Shown here: positions 13,415 to 22,360 of the stretch, one piece after another
Numbering within the stretch: the first letter of the stretch is position 1
Layout: the number at the start of each line of letters is the position of its first letter
From: a virus
Direction: 5' to 3' (one strand)
DNA length: 24,746 nt
Virus record (IMG/VR): IMGVR_UViG_3300035698_004574
Coordinates: 1-24,746 of that record
The notes under the pieces: model-generated
Told to the model about the DNA's origin: nothing
Databases searched by the model: none
What the model saw: only the letters and a program-made list of their open reading frames with translations
Translations under genes and position numbers: made by a program

Positions 13415-15529
13415 ATGAAAGCCTTAACGGTCCCAACTATTTTTACAGCGGTTGACAAGTTCAGCCGAGTAACTCAGAAAATGGGGGGATCAGTTCAGAA
13501 ATTTGCCAAAAAGGCAGAGGCTGGACTGGCTCGAAGTGAACGGGCTTTCAGGAGGTTAACTCCTGCAATAGGCTCGGCCGCAAAACAATTCTTGCACTTT
13601 GCCTCAGCTGCCGCAATAGGCGCCGCTATCTTTGGAGGGATTGCTTTCTCTGTTAAATCTTTAATTGATTACGAGAAAGCTCTGGCCTCTACCCAGGCGA
13701 TCACTGGGACAACAAACGAAGAGTTTAAAGTTTTTAAGCTTGAGATTGACGCGGTCGCGCAAAGGACCAAAAAATCAGCGGTAGATATTGCGAAAGCTTT
13801 CGAAATTGTAGGGTCAGAAAAACCCGAGCTTTTGGCGAATGCTGAAGCTTTGGGGAAAGTGACTGAAGCCGTGACGATATTATCAAAGGCGTCAGGAGAC
13901 GATCTTGAAACGTCCGCTAAGTCCTTGACTGGCACAATGAATCAGTTTAATCTAGGGGCTGAACATTCTTTCAGGGTAATGAATGCACTCGGAGCCGGGG
14001 CAAAATTTGGATCAGCAAACATTTCTATGTTGAGTGATTCAATGAAAAATGTCGGGTCCGTTGCTGCAGACTCTAATCTATCAGTCGAGCAAACGGTCGC
14101 AATGCTGGAAATATTCGCGAAATTTAATCTTAAAGGCGCTGAAGCTGGGACGAAATTCAGGGCCTCATTGACAAACCTAAAAGTCGCGGGCTTTGGTTAC
14201 GCGAGCGGGGTCTTTAATATGGGAGACGCTTTGAGAGAGGCTAGTGAAGCTCAGGCCGCTATGGGAACGCAAATGGAAAAGGATTTGTTTATCGTTAATA
14301 CTTTCGGAAAAGAGAATCAGCTCGCGGGGGGAATAATGTTGAAAAACGTTGACGCCTACGAGAATATGACTGAGGCTGTGACAGGGACCTCAACGGCTCA
14401 GGAAATGGCTGCAACGAATTCAAACACGTTGAGCAATAGACTAGACGAGTTAAAAAATCAGTGGGTCAATTTAATCACGGGAGCGAATGGCTCCTCTGAC
14501 GCTCTGACGACTGTTAAGGACGCCGTAAAGTTTGTGACGGATAACCTCGATACAATTGTATCAGTAGGACTTAAAGTAATTAAGTTTTTTCTAGCATGGA
14601 AAGCGGTTAATTTATTGGTTGTCACTGGATTAAAGGCTTACAATATTGTTTTAGGTATATCAAATGCCTTGCAGAAAACCGCTGCGATATCAGTCGGCAA
14701 AAATGCAACGGCTTTAAAAGCGTATGCACTGACAACAAAGATAGCCGCAGCTGCTCAAAAGATTTACAATGTAGTTCTTTTGGGAAATCCTTATCTTGCT
14801 GTAGCTGCCGCCGCTTTAGTTCTAGGCGCTGCCATTTATGCTATATTTCAATCGACTGAAAAATTGACGACAGCCGAGCGGGTAAATGCTGGAATTCAAA
14901 AGACAGTTATTGAGAATACAGCTGACCAGCTTGTCGAATCAAAACTTTTATTCAGGGAGCTCAAAAACCTAGAGGTTGGATCAGTGGCATATAATGAGGC
15001 CCTCCAAAAACTAGAGGCTTTACAGCCTGGAATAATTCAAAAACATAACCTTCAGGCGGGAGCTGTAAAAGATTTAGCAGCAGCAGAGAAGCAACTGACT
15101 CAAAACATTATGGAGAGAGCAGCCGCTGAAGCAATTTCAAATCGAATCAGCGAAACGGCCTCGGAGATTTTGGACCTCCAAATGAGCGGCCCAGAGGAGG
15201 GCGGAGGAGTTTTCGGAATGAATCAGGGCCTCCTCGATATGATGCATAAGCAGAAACTGGAAGGAAAGCAAGCTGAACTCAATCAACTCATAGGCTCTCA
15301 GGCTTCAATCGAGTCGGGCGGCTTTGATGCGCTATTCAATAAAGGAACGGTGCCAGTCGTAGACGTTGAGAAAGAAAAACAACAGGCCTCAAATCAGAAT
15401 CAGGTCCGAACGCTAAAAGATATGTTGACGATTCGATTTGAAAATCCTCCTCCAGGAATGGACGCAAATCTCGCGGGCTCATCTTCAGGAGGCGGCGGCG
15501 GAATGCCCTCACTTACCACAACAAATTAA
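13415..15529 (+). CDS. Tail tape measure protein
   Basis: A 704-residue protein that sets tail length and helps DNA delivery. The N-terminus is basic and helical. A hydrophobic segment FASAAAIGAAIFGGIAF lies near 62-78. Residues about 105-262 (TKKSAVDIAKAFEIVGSEKP... to AEAGTKFRASLTNLK) match the TP901-type PhageMin_Tail tape-measure core. Further hydrophobic segments lie near 385-410 and 457-475, and a Gly-rich end (SSSGGGGGMPS). At roughly 1.5 angstrom per residue a tail near 100 nm is expected; this is an estimate. It starts immediately after the frameshifted chaperone stop, the usual arrangement. Confidence 0.92.
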   Translation: MKALTVPTIFTAVDKFSRVTQKMGGSVQKFAKKAEAGLARSERAFRRLTPAIGSAAKQFLHFASAAAIGAAIFGGIAFSVKSLIDYEKALASTQAITGTTNEEFKVFKLEIDAVAQRTKKSAVDIAKAFEIVGSEKPELLANAEALGKVTEAVTILSKASGDDLETSAKSLTGTMNQFNLGAEHSFRVMNALGAGAKFGSANISMLSDSMKNVGSVAADSNLSVEQTVAMLEIFAKFNLKGAEAGTKFRASLTNLKVAGFGYASGVFNMGDALREASEAQAAMGTQMEKDLFIVNTFGKENQLAGGIMLKNVDAYENMTEAVTGTSTAQEMAATNSNTLSNRLDELKNQWVNLITGANGSSDALTTVKDAVKFVTDNLDTIVSVGLKVIKFFLAWKAVNLLVVTGLKAYNIVLGISNALQKTAAISVGKNATALKAYALTTKIAAAAQKIYNVVLLGNPYLAVAAAALVLGAAIYAIFQSTEKLTTAERVNAGIQKTVIENTADQLVESKLLFRELKNLEVGSVAYNEALQKLEALQPGIIQKHNLQAGAVKDLAAAEKQLTQNIMERAAAEAISNRISETASEILDLQMSGPEEGGGVFGMNQGLLDMMHKQKLEGKQAELNQLIGSQASIESGGFDALFNKGTVPVVDVEKEKQQASNQNQVRTLKDMLTIRFENPPPGMDANLAGSSSGGGGGMPSLTTTN

Positions 15530-15532
15530 GAA

Positions 15533-16006
15533 ATGGCAGACTTAGAAATGATAGAATCAGGCTCAGGCGGAGATTTAGTTCTGAAAGGAAATGACCTTTC
15601 CGTGATAAATGGCTTTCAAAATATGCCATATATCGGAATATTCGGAGGTAATCCTGATCAGTCCACTGCAGGCGCGAAAGAGCCAGACGAGCAAGCACTT
15701 GACTTTTGGGGTAATCATTTATTTTCTCCTAACAAAGCAAAAATTCAGTTTAATTCTGAGCTAGAAATGAAGCTCAGAGGCTTAGCTATAACCTCAAATA
15801 GTCGAATTCAGATTGAGAGAACGGTCCTGAAAGACCTTGCTTTCATGTCTGATTTTGCTGGTCTATTTGTAGAGGTAACGCTCACGGGCGTTGATAGGAT
15901 TTTAATATATATCAGAATAGACGAGCCGAACAACTTGCAATCGAACGAATTTACTTATATTTGGGATAGCACCAACTCCGAATTAACAACGTCAACAAAT
16001 GATTAA
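15533..16006 (+). CDS. Baseplate wedge protein, Mu gp46-like
   Basis: A 157-residue protein. After a Gly/Asp-rich start, the segment LDFWGNHLFSPNK (about 59-71), then NSELEMKLRG and DLAFMSDFA, followed by FVEVTLTGVDRILIYIRID, gives the W-G-N, tE..L and C-terminal beta-strand layout of the GP46/gp25-related baseplate wedge family. Its position just before the baseplate J-like gene supports this. It overlaps that gene by 8 nt. Similarity is by pattern only, so a divergent wedge subunit of another type remains possible. Confidence 0.6.
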   Translation: MADLEMIESGSGGDLVLKGNDLSVINGFQNMPYIGIFGGNPDQSTAGAKEPDEQALDFWGNHLFSPNKAKIQFNSELEMKLRGLAITSNSRIQIERTVLKDLAFMSDFAGLFVEVTLTGVDRILIYIRIDEPNNLQSNEFTYIWDSTNSELTTSTND

Positions 16007-17168
16007 TATACCTACTACCAAAGAAATTTATGACGGGATTCTCGCTGATTTAGAGGCGGAGTTTACAATCACTATTCCTTTAATTGGGCCTAGCTTTTTG
16101 CGGGCTTTGGCGGCTGTTTTGGCTGGAGTAATTAAATTAAATTACTTAGCAATTGCCAGCGTTCAAAAGAACATATTTATTGACACGGCAGACCCTGAGT
16201 CTCAAGGCGGAACGCTTCAAAGGTTTGGATTCGTTAAGCTTGGAAGATATCCTTTCACGGCTACTCAAGGTCAATATACTATTCAATTGACCACGCTCGC
16301 GGGCGCGCTTGGAACTATCATTCCGGCGAATACAACTTTTAAAAGTGATGACGACAGTCTCAATCCTGGCATTCAATTTATTTTAGATAATGTTTTCACG
16401 ATTAACGGCGTTGATATAATCACTGTGAGATGTCTGACCCCAGGATTAGAGGGACAGCTTTCTCTGGGAGACACTATGACACTGAATGCCCCGATTGCTT
16501 TAGTTGACGACCTGGCAACTGTTTTGACAGAGCCAGTCGAACCTCAAGCGGCTGAGGATATTGAGGAATACAGGAGGAAGGCACTTGACGCCTACAGGTT
16601 AGAACCTCAAGGCGGGGCGCCTTCAGACTATAGGCTTTGGAGTTCTGACGCTCAGGGAGTTCAGCAATCATATCCTTATGTCGCGGCAGGAAATTCAAAT
16701 CAAATTAATTTATTTGTAGAGGCTACCACTGCAGGCAGTTCGGACGGAAAAGGAACGCCGACAGCTCAAATATTAACTGACGTTAAGGAGGCAGTCGAGG
16801 ACCCGACTGCAGCCAGGCCAGGGAGAAAGCCTCTCGGAGTTTTTCTCGTCAATTATTTGCCTATCGTAGTTAAAGAAATTGATATCACAGTCCCGTCTTT
16901 TGTTGGCTTAGATGCTACAACTCAGGCTTTGATATTGTCGGCAATGGAGACAGAGCTTGACGCTATTCGTCCTTATATTGGAGGGATATCTCCTCTGACT
17001 GAGAAAAACGACATATTTGATACTAATAGAATTGTAAATGTAATTTTAAACGCTAAGCCTGGGGCTGTTTTTGCTGCTCCGACTATGACCGTTTCTGCTA
17101 TTCTTTTAAGTACGTACACTTTTGACAATGGAGAGATCCCTTACCTTAATTCTATCACTTATACTTAA
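15999..17168 (+). CDS. Baseplate J-like wedge protein (Mu gp47-like)
   Basis: A 389-residue protein. N-terminal IPTTKEIYDGILADLEAEF, then FLRALAAVLAGVIKLNYLAIASVQKN and ADPESQGGTLQRFGFVKLGR are characteristic of Baseplate_J proteins. So are the AGALGTIIPANTTF strand, DIEEYRRKALDAYRLEPQGGAPSDYRLW (about 188-215) and the late KPLGVFLVNYLPIVVKEIDI. These proteins build the wedge ring that triggers sheath contraction. It ends one base into the next gene (shared A at 17168). The family assignment is the most secure of the baseplate genes. Confidence 0.9.
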   Translation: MINIPTTKEIYDGILADLEAEFTITIPLIGPSFLRALAAVLAGVIKLNYLAIASVQKNIFIDTADPESQGGTLQRFGFVKLGRYPFTATQGQYTIQLTTLAGALGTIIPANTTFKSDDDSLNPGIQFILDNVFTINGVDIITVRCLTPGLEGQLSLGDTMTLNAPIALVDDLATVLTEPVEPQAAEDIEEYRRKALDAYRLEPQGGAPSDYRLWSSDAQGVQQSYPYVAAGNSNQINLFVEATTAGSSDGKGTPTAQILTDVKEAVEDPTAARPGRKPLGVFLVNYLPIVVKEIDITVPSFVGLDATTQALILSAMETELDAIRPYIGGISPLTEKNDIFDTNRIVNVILNAKPGAVFAAPTMTVSAILLSTYTFDNGEIPYLNSITYT

Positions 17169-17887
17169 TGGCGGTACTTGACAAAATAAAGAAAGTCATT
17201 GCTCAGCTTTACCCGAAAGGGAGAGCTTTCAGGTTTCCAGACGAGGGAGTCTCTGATAAATTGCACAATGTAATTGCTAAACATTTGGCTCAGGTAAACT
17301 CTGACGCCGTTTCAACGCTTGATGTTATCTTACCGGATAACGCTAATTTTACAGCTGATGACGCTACCCGCTGGGAGGAGAGACTCGGCTTGATAGTCAG
17401 TCCGAGCGTATCACTGGCGGAAAGAAAGCTCGCGATTGAAAGAAAAATGAACCACCCCGGAACGATTCCGGCACGGCAAAACTGGGAGTATTTACAGGAC
17501 CAGCTACACGCTGCAGGATTTACTCAGCTATTTGTCTATGAAAATATTTTTTATCCTGGACCTATAACAAAAAGCCCCACTGACATTTTAGGCGCCTTTG
17601 TTGTCGGACTTTGGGAGCATGGAGTTTTGGCTGAGATGGGGGCCGTTGAGCATGGTACGGCTACCAGTGGGGCAGTTTACGAGAATTGTGTCGCTAACTA
17701 TGTTGACGAGGATTTTGATCAGTGGTTTGATACTGGAGCGAATTTAAGAAATACTTTTTTTGTAGCTGGCGAATATATTGACGACCTTGCAAACGTAGAC
17801 GTAAACAGAAAAGAGGAGTTGAGACAATTAATTTTAAAAATAAAGCCTACTCAAACGGTCGGTTTTTTATTCATAAACTATATCTAA
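17168..17887 (+). CDS. Baseplate protein, Mu gp48-like (DUF2313 type)
   Basis: A 239-residue protein. The start VIAQLYPKGRAFRFPDEG, then HNVIAKHLAQVNSDAVSTLDVILPDNA and TRWEERLGL with AERKLAIERKMNHPG, are the hallmarks of the DUF2313/YmfQ family that follows gp47 in Mu-like baseplates and connects the wedge to the fibre. The second half (residues about 110-239) is more variable and probably beta-rich. The last residues overlap nothing; a single base separates it from the fibre-like gene. Confidence 0.82.
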   Translation: MAVLDKIKKVIAQLYPKGRAFRFPDEGVSDKLHNVIAKHLAQVNSDAVSTLDVILPDNANFTADDATRWEERLGLIVSPSVSLAERKLAIERKMNHPGTIPARQNWEYLQDQLHAAGFTQLFVYENIFYPGPITKSPTDILGAFVVGLWEHGVLAEMGAVEHGTATSGAVYENCVANYVDEDFDQWFDTGANLRNTFFVAGEYIDDLANVDVNRKEELRQLILKIKPTQTVGFLFINYI

Positions 17888-17888
17888 T

Positions 17889-18458
17889 ATGATACCTTTA
17901 ATCAATAAACCAAATATAACAGGCTCAGACACTGAGTATCCTTTCGGGAATATTCGTGACAGAAACGGGGCTATAGTTGGCACCCCTGGAAATGTAGAGG
18001 TTTACGCTGATATACATCAATTTTTTGAAAAGCTAATATTCGAATCTGATGTGACGGCGAATGACTTGCCTGACAATGAGTATAACGGCTGGCAGCTTTG
18101 GGAGGCTATGCAGGACAGGATTAACAATGAGCGAGAATATAATCGCTTCTATGTTAAGATGAGCCAGTCAGGAACGGAAGCGCCTACCTTCGATAGGCAA
18201 ATTAAAAATGACTTTGGAACGTCTCCTGCTCTCGCTTATATTGGTGTGGGTATTTATGACCTGACTTTTGGATCGTCTGTTTTTGGAGCGGATACGACAA
18301 AGCTCGCGAAGTGGGCCGAAATAAATAGCGGAGGGTCTACAACTTGGATACGAATCACTTCTGGAACTGTCGCGAGATTAAACACTTACAACGGAGCTGG
18401 AACCTTAGCGAATGACATTCTTGACGAAACTACAATAATGATCAGAGTCTATCCATGA
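17889..18458 (+). CDS. Probable tail fibre or fibre-adaptor protein
   Basis: A 189-residue protein following the gp48-like gene, the place where fibre genes begin in Mu-like phages. The N-terminus (SDTEYPFGNIRDRNGAIVGT, then VEVYADIHQFFEKLIFESDV and LPDNEYNGWQLWEAM) looks like a baseplate-attachment segment shared by fibre-like proteins of Bacteroidota phages. The remainder is Gly/Thr/Ser-rich beta sequence. It is short for a full receptor-binding fibre, so it may be an adaptor, or the receptor domain may be very compact. It overlaps the next gene by 4 nt (ATGA). Confidence 0.5.
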   Translation: MIPLINKPNITGSDTEYPFGNIRDRNGAIVGTPGNVEVYADIHQFFEKLIFESDVTANDLPDNEYNGWQLWEAMQDRINNEREYNRFYVKMSQSGTEAPTFDRQIKNDFGTSPALAYIGVGIYDLTFGSSVFGADTTKLAKWAEINSGGSTTWIRITSGTVARLNTYNGAGTLANDILDETTIMIRVYP

Positions 18459-19171
18459 TACAATTAAACATTGCTACAACCGAACTCGTTGCTTATACGA
18501 ATAAACTCGAAAAGCTTCACCGTTCAGCGTTTCCGAATGCTGTCCGAACGGCTTTGAATTCGGTTGCTTTTGATGTTAAACAGGATACTTTATTGACGAG
18601 TGCACGAAAGAATTTCAAGAAAAGAAAGCCTAATTTTTTCAAAGCAAATAGCCGGGTCAATATGGCTCAAGGATTTGATTTGAATCGAATGCAGTCTGAG
18701 GTCGGAATGCGATCGCTTCACGGGGCTAACCACGCGGTCAGAGATTTAGAACAACAGGAGAGAGGCGGAGTCATTACGAACAAAGCGTTTATTCCTTTGG
18801 ATACTGCCAGAACTGGGAAAAGCTATGACAGAGGAGTCGCTAAAAGAAATAGATTAAACAACGTCAATGACCTTGTAAATAGCGCGAAAGTAAACGGCAG
18901 CTCGAAAGGCCAGAGATTCGCGAAAGCAATTAAAAAAGCAGGCGCGAAAGGCTACGTCCTTGACGAGCAGGGGACGCTGTGGAGGGTTAACTCATTGATT
19001 AAGAAAGCGAGAGGTTTTGATATTTCAGCTCTTTATAGTTACGAAAAAGATAGAAGCATTCGCGTCAAACCAACTCATTTCATGGAGGAGGCGTCAGTCG
19101 CTTCACAAAAAAAGATTGACAGATTTTATATAATTGAAGCTGAAAAGCAATTCAAAAAAGCGTTGAAATAA
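18455..19171 (+). CDS. Tail-completion / minor tail protein-like
   Basis: A 238-residue basic protein. LEKLHRSAFPNAVRTALNSVAFDVKQ at the start is the helix-rich pattern of HK97 gp10-like and lambda Z-like tail-completion proteins. The centre is very Lys/Arg-rich (RKNFKKRKPNFFK; SKGQRFAKAIKKAGAKG) and the end includes SIRVKPTHFMEEASVASQKK, as in virion-morphogenesis proteins. It is expected at the tail terminus or in head-tail joining. Its position between fibre and hub genes is not the common one. Its end shares one base with the next start. Confidence 0.5.
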   Translation: MIQLNIATTELVAYTNKLEKLHRSAFPNAVRTALNSVAFDVKQDTLLTSARKNFKKRKPNFFKANSRVNMAQGFDLNRMQSEVGMRSLHGANHAVRDLEQQERGGVITNKAFIPLDTARTGKSYDRGVAKRNRLNNVNDLVNSAKVNGSSKGQRFAKAIKKAGAKGYVLDEQGTLWRVNSLIKKARGFDISALYSYEKDRSIRVKPTHFMEEASVASQKKIDRFYIIEAEKQFKKALK

Positions 19172-20400
19172 TGAGCTGGAAAGAAAGAGTTGAGTCTGAT
19201 ATTATAATCACAACGGGAGACGGGAAAATATATACTCCTATGTACAAAATTTCTCCGCTGAGCGATTCGTTTAATATTGCGGAATTTAATTTCCCTAATA
19301 TACCAGGCACGAAAATAGACCGGAGAGAAATCAAAGGCTCTAAATATACAGTTGATTTGTATTTTCAGGGAGAGAATCACCTTGAGGAGGTTGCAAGTTT
19401 TAGAGAATCAAGCAAGGATAAAAGGCCTTGGATAGTTTCCCACCCTATGCACGGGACCCTGACAATGCACCCCGCCTCAATTCGATACGACCCGTCAGGA
19501 TTAAACGTGACAAAAGTCACTGTCAGTTTGCTTGAGACGATTACAGAGGATAATCCTAAAATAACAGTAGGACCAACAGAGCAGGCGTCAAGGTTTATCA
19601 TTCAAGCGACTGAAGCGTCAGACGAGGCCTTTGCTAATCAGGTGGTCGCGACCAGCTCGGACAGTAATTTGCTAACGAATAATTTGAGCGATATATATGA
19701 CGAGGCCTCAACTCAGGTGACACTGAATGACCAGGCAAATGAATATTTTAATTTATTTAATGACGCGAATAATAAGATTATCAATGTAATCTCAGAGCCT
19801 TTATTCGCGATTAATGCGGTTAAAAATACGATAATGTATCCGTCGCTCTTTTCGATAAGCGTCAAGGCTCGGCTCACTATTCTCTCAGATCAGTTTACTG
19901 GGCTTTATTCGGCAATCGCTACCTTGATAACGCCAAACGAAAAGAAAATATTCGAGAATAACGCGTCAAGCTTAGTCTCTGGAATGCTGCAGACTGTCCT
20001 AAATCCTTTAGACGAATTGGATTTCGAGAATACTACTGACGTACTCAGCGCGATAACGACACTGACGGACACCTATGACACCTATATTTTAGGGCTCGAT
20101 TCTCTGCAGACGGATAACGGAGGAGACGAAACGTCTTTTATCCCTGACTTTGATTTGAATCTTGCGCTTTACAATGCCATTTATTATACAGTATCTCAGC
20201 TTTTTGTGATAGCTTTATCCGCAAAGCAGGAGAGAATTGAATATATCTCAAACGATAGTAATTTAATATCACTGACTCACAGGTTTTTAGGACTTGAGCC
20301 GAATGACTCAACAATTGACCAGTTTATTCGAATCAATAAAATAGGATTAAATGAATTTTTACAGATCAAGAAAGGTCGTGAGATTAAATATTATGTTTAA
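19171..20400 (+). CDS. DNA-circularisation N-domain / Mu gp43-like baseplate protein
   Basis: A 409-residue protein. The first 130 residues (KISPLSDSFNIAEFNFPNIPGTKIDRREIKGSKYTVDLYF..., then RPWIVSHPMHGTLTMHPASIRYD) match the pattern of the DNA_circ_N domain found in Mu gpN-type proteins that link tape measure, tube end and hub: a PGT...R...Y.V.L.F strand set and a final W.V.HP..G. The C-terminal 280 residues are helical and variable. Despite the historic family name, a structural role at the tail tip is meant. It is followed after 2 nt by the gp44-like hub gene, as in Mu. Confidence 0.65.
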   Translation: MSWKERVESDIIITTGDGKIYTPMYKISPLSDSFNIAEFNFPNIPGTKIDRREIKGSKYTVDLYFQGENHLEEVASFRESSKDKRPWIVSHPMHGTLTMHPASIRYDPSGLNVTKVTVSLLETITEDNPKITVGPTEQASRFIIQATEASDEAFANQVVATSSDSNLLTNNLSDIYDEASTQVTLNDQANEYFNLFNDANNKIINVISEPLFAINAVKNTIMYPSLFSISVKARLTILSDQFTGLYSAIATLITPNEKKIFENNASSLVSGMLQTVLNPLDELDFENTTDVLSAITTLTDTYDTYILGLDSLQTDNGGDETSFIPDFDLNLALYNAIYYTVSQLFVIALSAKQERIEYISNDSNLISLTHRFLGLEPNDSTIDQFIRINKIGLNEFLQIKKGREIKYYV

Positions 20401-20402
20401 AA

Positions 20403-21491
20403 ATGGAGTTAAGTATAAACGATAGATTTGTAAATCGGACTGTTAAGTATTTTAATGAGTTCAGTTTTAAACTTGCTTATAATTCTGTCGGGTCGACTTT
20501 TCAATTTGTTATTGATTACGATTATACAAACCCAGAGCACAAAGAAATGGATTGTGTCTCTCACTATCACGAGGCGACCGTCACGCATTTAGGTCAGACC
20601 CTGCTCACGGGGACTCTGGTCTCTCAAAAGTTTTCAGTCAGTAAAGTAAAGAATTTAGCCTCCTTTTCTGGATACTCATCTCCAGGAGTTTTGGAGGACG
20701 TCAGCGTCCCTCCTGAATCTTACCCGCTACAGTCTAACAATTTGACTCTGACTCAAATATCTAATAAATTAGTCCGGCCTTTGCGTCCGAAACTTGATAT
20801 TGTGATTGATGACTCAGTCGCCGACAGAATGAATTCGAGCTTTGACACGTCAACGGCCTCGCCCACTTCAAAAATAAAAGGATATCTCGCTGACTTAGCT
20901 CAGCAGAAAAATATCATAATGTCTCACAATGAATTAGGGGCTCTCGTCTTTACTGAGGCAAAAACGAACATGGAGCCGTTGATTGATTTTGATCTAACGA
21001 AAGAGGTCCCGATCGGATTTGAATTTGATTTTGATTTCAATGGTCAGGCTATTCACTCACATATTACTGTTAAAAAGCAGGCCTCTATGACTGGGGGAAA
21101 TGCGGGAGACTATACGCTCAGAAATCCATACGTTGTAGGATCAGTATATCGACCTTTAGTTTTAACCCAGTCGAGCGGAACTGACAATGATACTCAGCTC
21201 GTGGCGAAAAGAGCTCTCGCAAATGAGCTCAGAAATTTACCGCTAACTATTAAAATGGATCGCTGGGACCTTGACGGGGTTATAGTCCGTCCGAATAATA
21301 CGATTACAATATACGCTCCTCAGTTATACATTTGGAAAAAAACCACTTTCTTTATTGAGTCGATTGACTTTTCAGGGAATAACACTGAGCAAACGGCGAC
21401 CCTTCATTGTGTTCTGCCTGAGTGCTATACGAATGAGGTCCCCGTTTCAATTTTTGCAGGTATTAATATTTACGCTAAAGATCACGTTTAA
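20403..21491 (+). CDS. Baseplate hub protein (Mu gp44-like)
   Basis: A 362-residue protein. The N-terminal strands (FNEFSFKLAYNSVGSTFQFVIDY, TVTHLGQTLLTGTLVSQKF, SFSGYSSPGVLEDVSVPPESY) and the later LADLAQQKNIIMSHNELGALVF fit the gp27/gp44 hub architecture that forms the trimeric ring around the tail tip. The C-terminal segment (FIESIDFSGNNTEQTATLHCVLPECY) is a typical final barrel. It lies between the gp43-like and spike genes and shares one base with the spike gene. Confidence 0.75.
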   Translation: MELSINDRFVNRTVKYFNEFSFKLAYNSVGSTFQFVIDYDYTNPEHKEMDCVSHYHEATVTHLGQTLLTGTLVSQKFSVSKVKNLASFSGYSSPGVLEDVSVPPESYPLQSNNLTLTQISNKLVRPLRPKLDIVIDDSVADRMNSSFDTSTASPTSKIKGYLADLAQQKNIIMSHNELGALVFTEAKTNMEPLIDFDLTKEVPIGFEFDFDFNGQAIHSHITVKKQASMTGGNAGDYTLRNPYVVGSVYRPLVLTQSSGTDNDTQLVAKRALANELRNLPLTIKMDRWDLDGVIVRPNNTITIYAPQLYIWKKTTFFIESIDFSGNNTEQTATLHCVLPECYTNEVPVSIFAGINIYAKDHV

Positions 21492-22009
21492 TGAATATAG
21501 TCAAAGTAATATCGACAAAGCTGCAGGAGAGCAAGCGATTTATCAAGTTCGTCAACATGGGAAAAGACGATATTCAGGAATGCAATACAATACAACCTCA
21601 TGGAATCGACTCAAATCCTGTCAAGGATATGGTCGCGCTATATGCTAAAACGAGCGAGGTCGGAAAGCCTGTGATTGTCGGATATGTTAATGAGAATCAA
21701 GTCGCTGAAATCGGAGGGAGCCGACTTTATTCAACCGATTCAGACGGAGTTGAGCAAATCGCTATATATATGCGAGCAGACGGGACTGCAGAAATCGGAG
21801 GAGATGCTGACTTTTTGGCTGGATTCAATGATTTAAAAGCAGGTTTTGACGAGTTGGTTGGTGACGTTAGGACTTTAACAACTGCTCACAATTTACATAT
21901 GCACCCGACTGCTGCAACTGGACCCCCCTCTCCGCCTACCGTGACAGTGCCTGTCGCAACTACCGCGAGCATTGATGCCGCGAAGATTGCGTCTTTAAAA
22001 TGCCCGTAA
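21491..22009 (+). CDS. Baseplate spike protein (Mu gp45-like)
   Basis: A 172-residue protein expected to form the trimeric membrane-piercing spike. IQECNTIQPHGIDSNPVKDMVALYA and PVIVGYVNENQVAEIGGSRLYSTD give the OB-like N-domain. MRADGTAEIGG begins the beta-helix. The tip-side end has HNLHMHPTAATGPPSPP (133-149); the HMH pair (136 and 138) is the kind of HxH motif that binds an iron ion at the tip of P2 and phi92 spikes. It follows the hub gene as in Mu. Confidence 0.78.
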   Translation: MNIVKVISTKLQESKRFIKFVNMGKDDIQECNTIQPHGIDSNPVKDMVALYAKTSEVGKPVIVGYVNENQVAEIGGSRLYSTDSDGVEQIAIYMRADGTAEIGGDADFLAGFNDLKAGFDELVGDVRTLTTAHNLHMHPTAATGPPSPPTVTVPVATTASIDAAKIASLKCP

Positions 22010-22024
22010 TAAAAAATTTAAAAC

Positions 22025-22032
22025 TATATTTG
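22025..22032 (+). promoter_or_regulatory. TATATTTG promoter-like -7 box before the connector/portal genes
   Basis: TATATTTG matches the TAnnTTTG consensus and ends 7 nt before the ATG at 22040, in the 30-nt gap after the spike gene. No convincing TTTG is seen 20 nt upstream. It may give the portal pair its own transcript. Confidence 0.4.
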
Positions 22033-22039
22033 TTTGATT

Positions 22040-22360
22040 ATGTCAGAAATTATTTATATAAAGCAAGCCGTTACAGCTTTCGGGGGACGAACAACTGCTC
22101 AGTTGAAAGCTCGCATTGCTGTAATTGACGAAATTATTGACGCTTTAGAAAGTCAAGCTTTGACTGCTATCGCGTCTGGAGGTGTTGTGAATTACGAGGA
22201 GTATGAGGTCAATACTGGTCAAACAAAAAACAAAGTAATATATAGAGACTCTGCCTCTGTGGCTAGGGCTGTTGAGGAGTACGAACGATTGAGACAGAAA
22301 TACGTGAATAAATTAACTCCGAGACGAATTCGTCTAATAGACGGTAAAAGCTTCAACTAA
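22040..22360 (+). CDS. Putative small head-tail connector upstream of portal
   Basis: A 106-residue protein from the ATG at 22040; an in-frame TTG at 22034 is less likely. IKQAVTAFGGRTTAQLKARIAVIDEIIDALESQALTAIASGG is a helical N-terminal half, followed by NYEEYEVNTGQTKNKVIYRDSASVARAVEEYERLRQKYV. Small helical proteins at this position, just before a lambda-type portal gene, are often gpW-like head-completion or connector proteins. The sequence similarity is only suggestive. The stop TAA (22358-22360) overlaps the portal ATG by one base, indicating co-translation. Confidence 0.5.
   Translation: MSEIIYIKQAVTAFGGRTTAQLKARIAVIDEIIDALESQALTAIASGGVVNYEEYEVNTGQTKNKVIYRDSASVARAVEEYERLRQKYVNKLTPRRIRLIDGKSFN

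Noticed and set aside
13669-13935. 88-codon minus-strand frame in the tape measure gene
   Set aside because: Antisense shadow within the TP901 core domain; no motif or start context.
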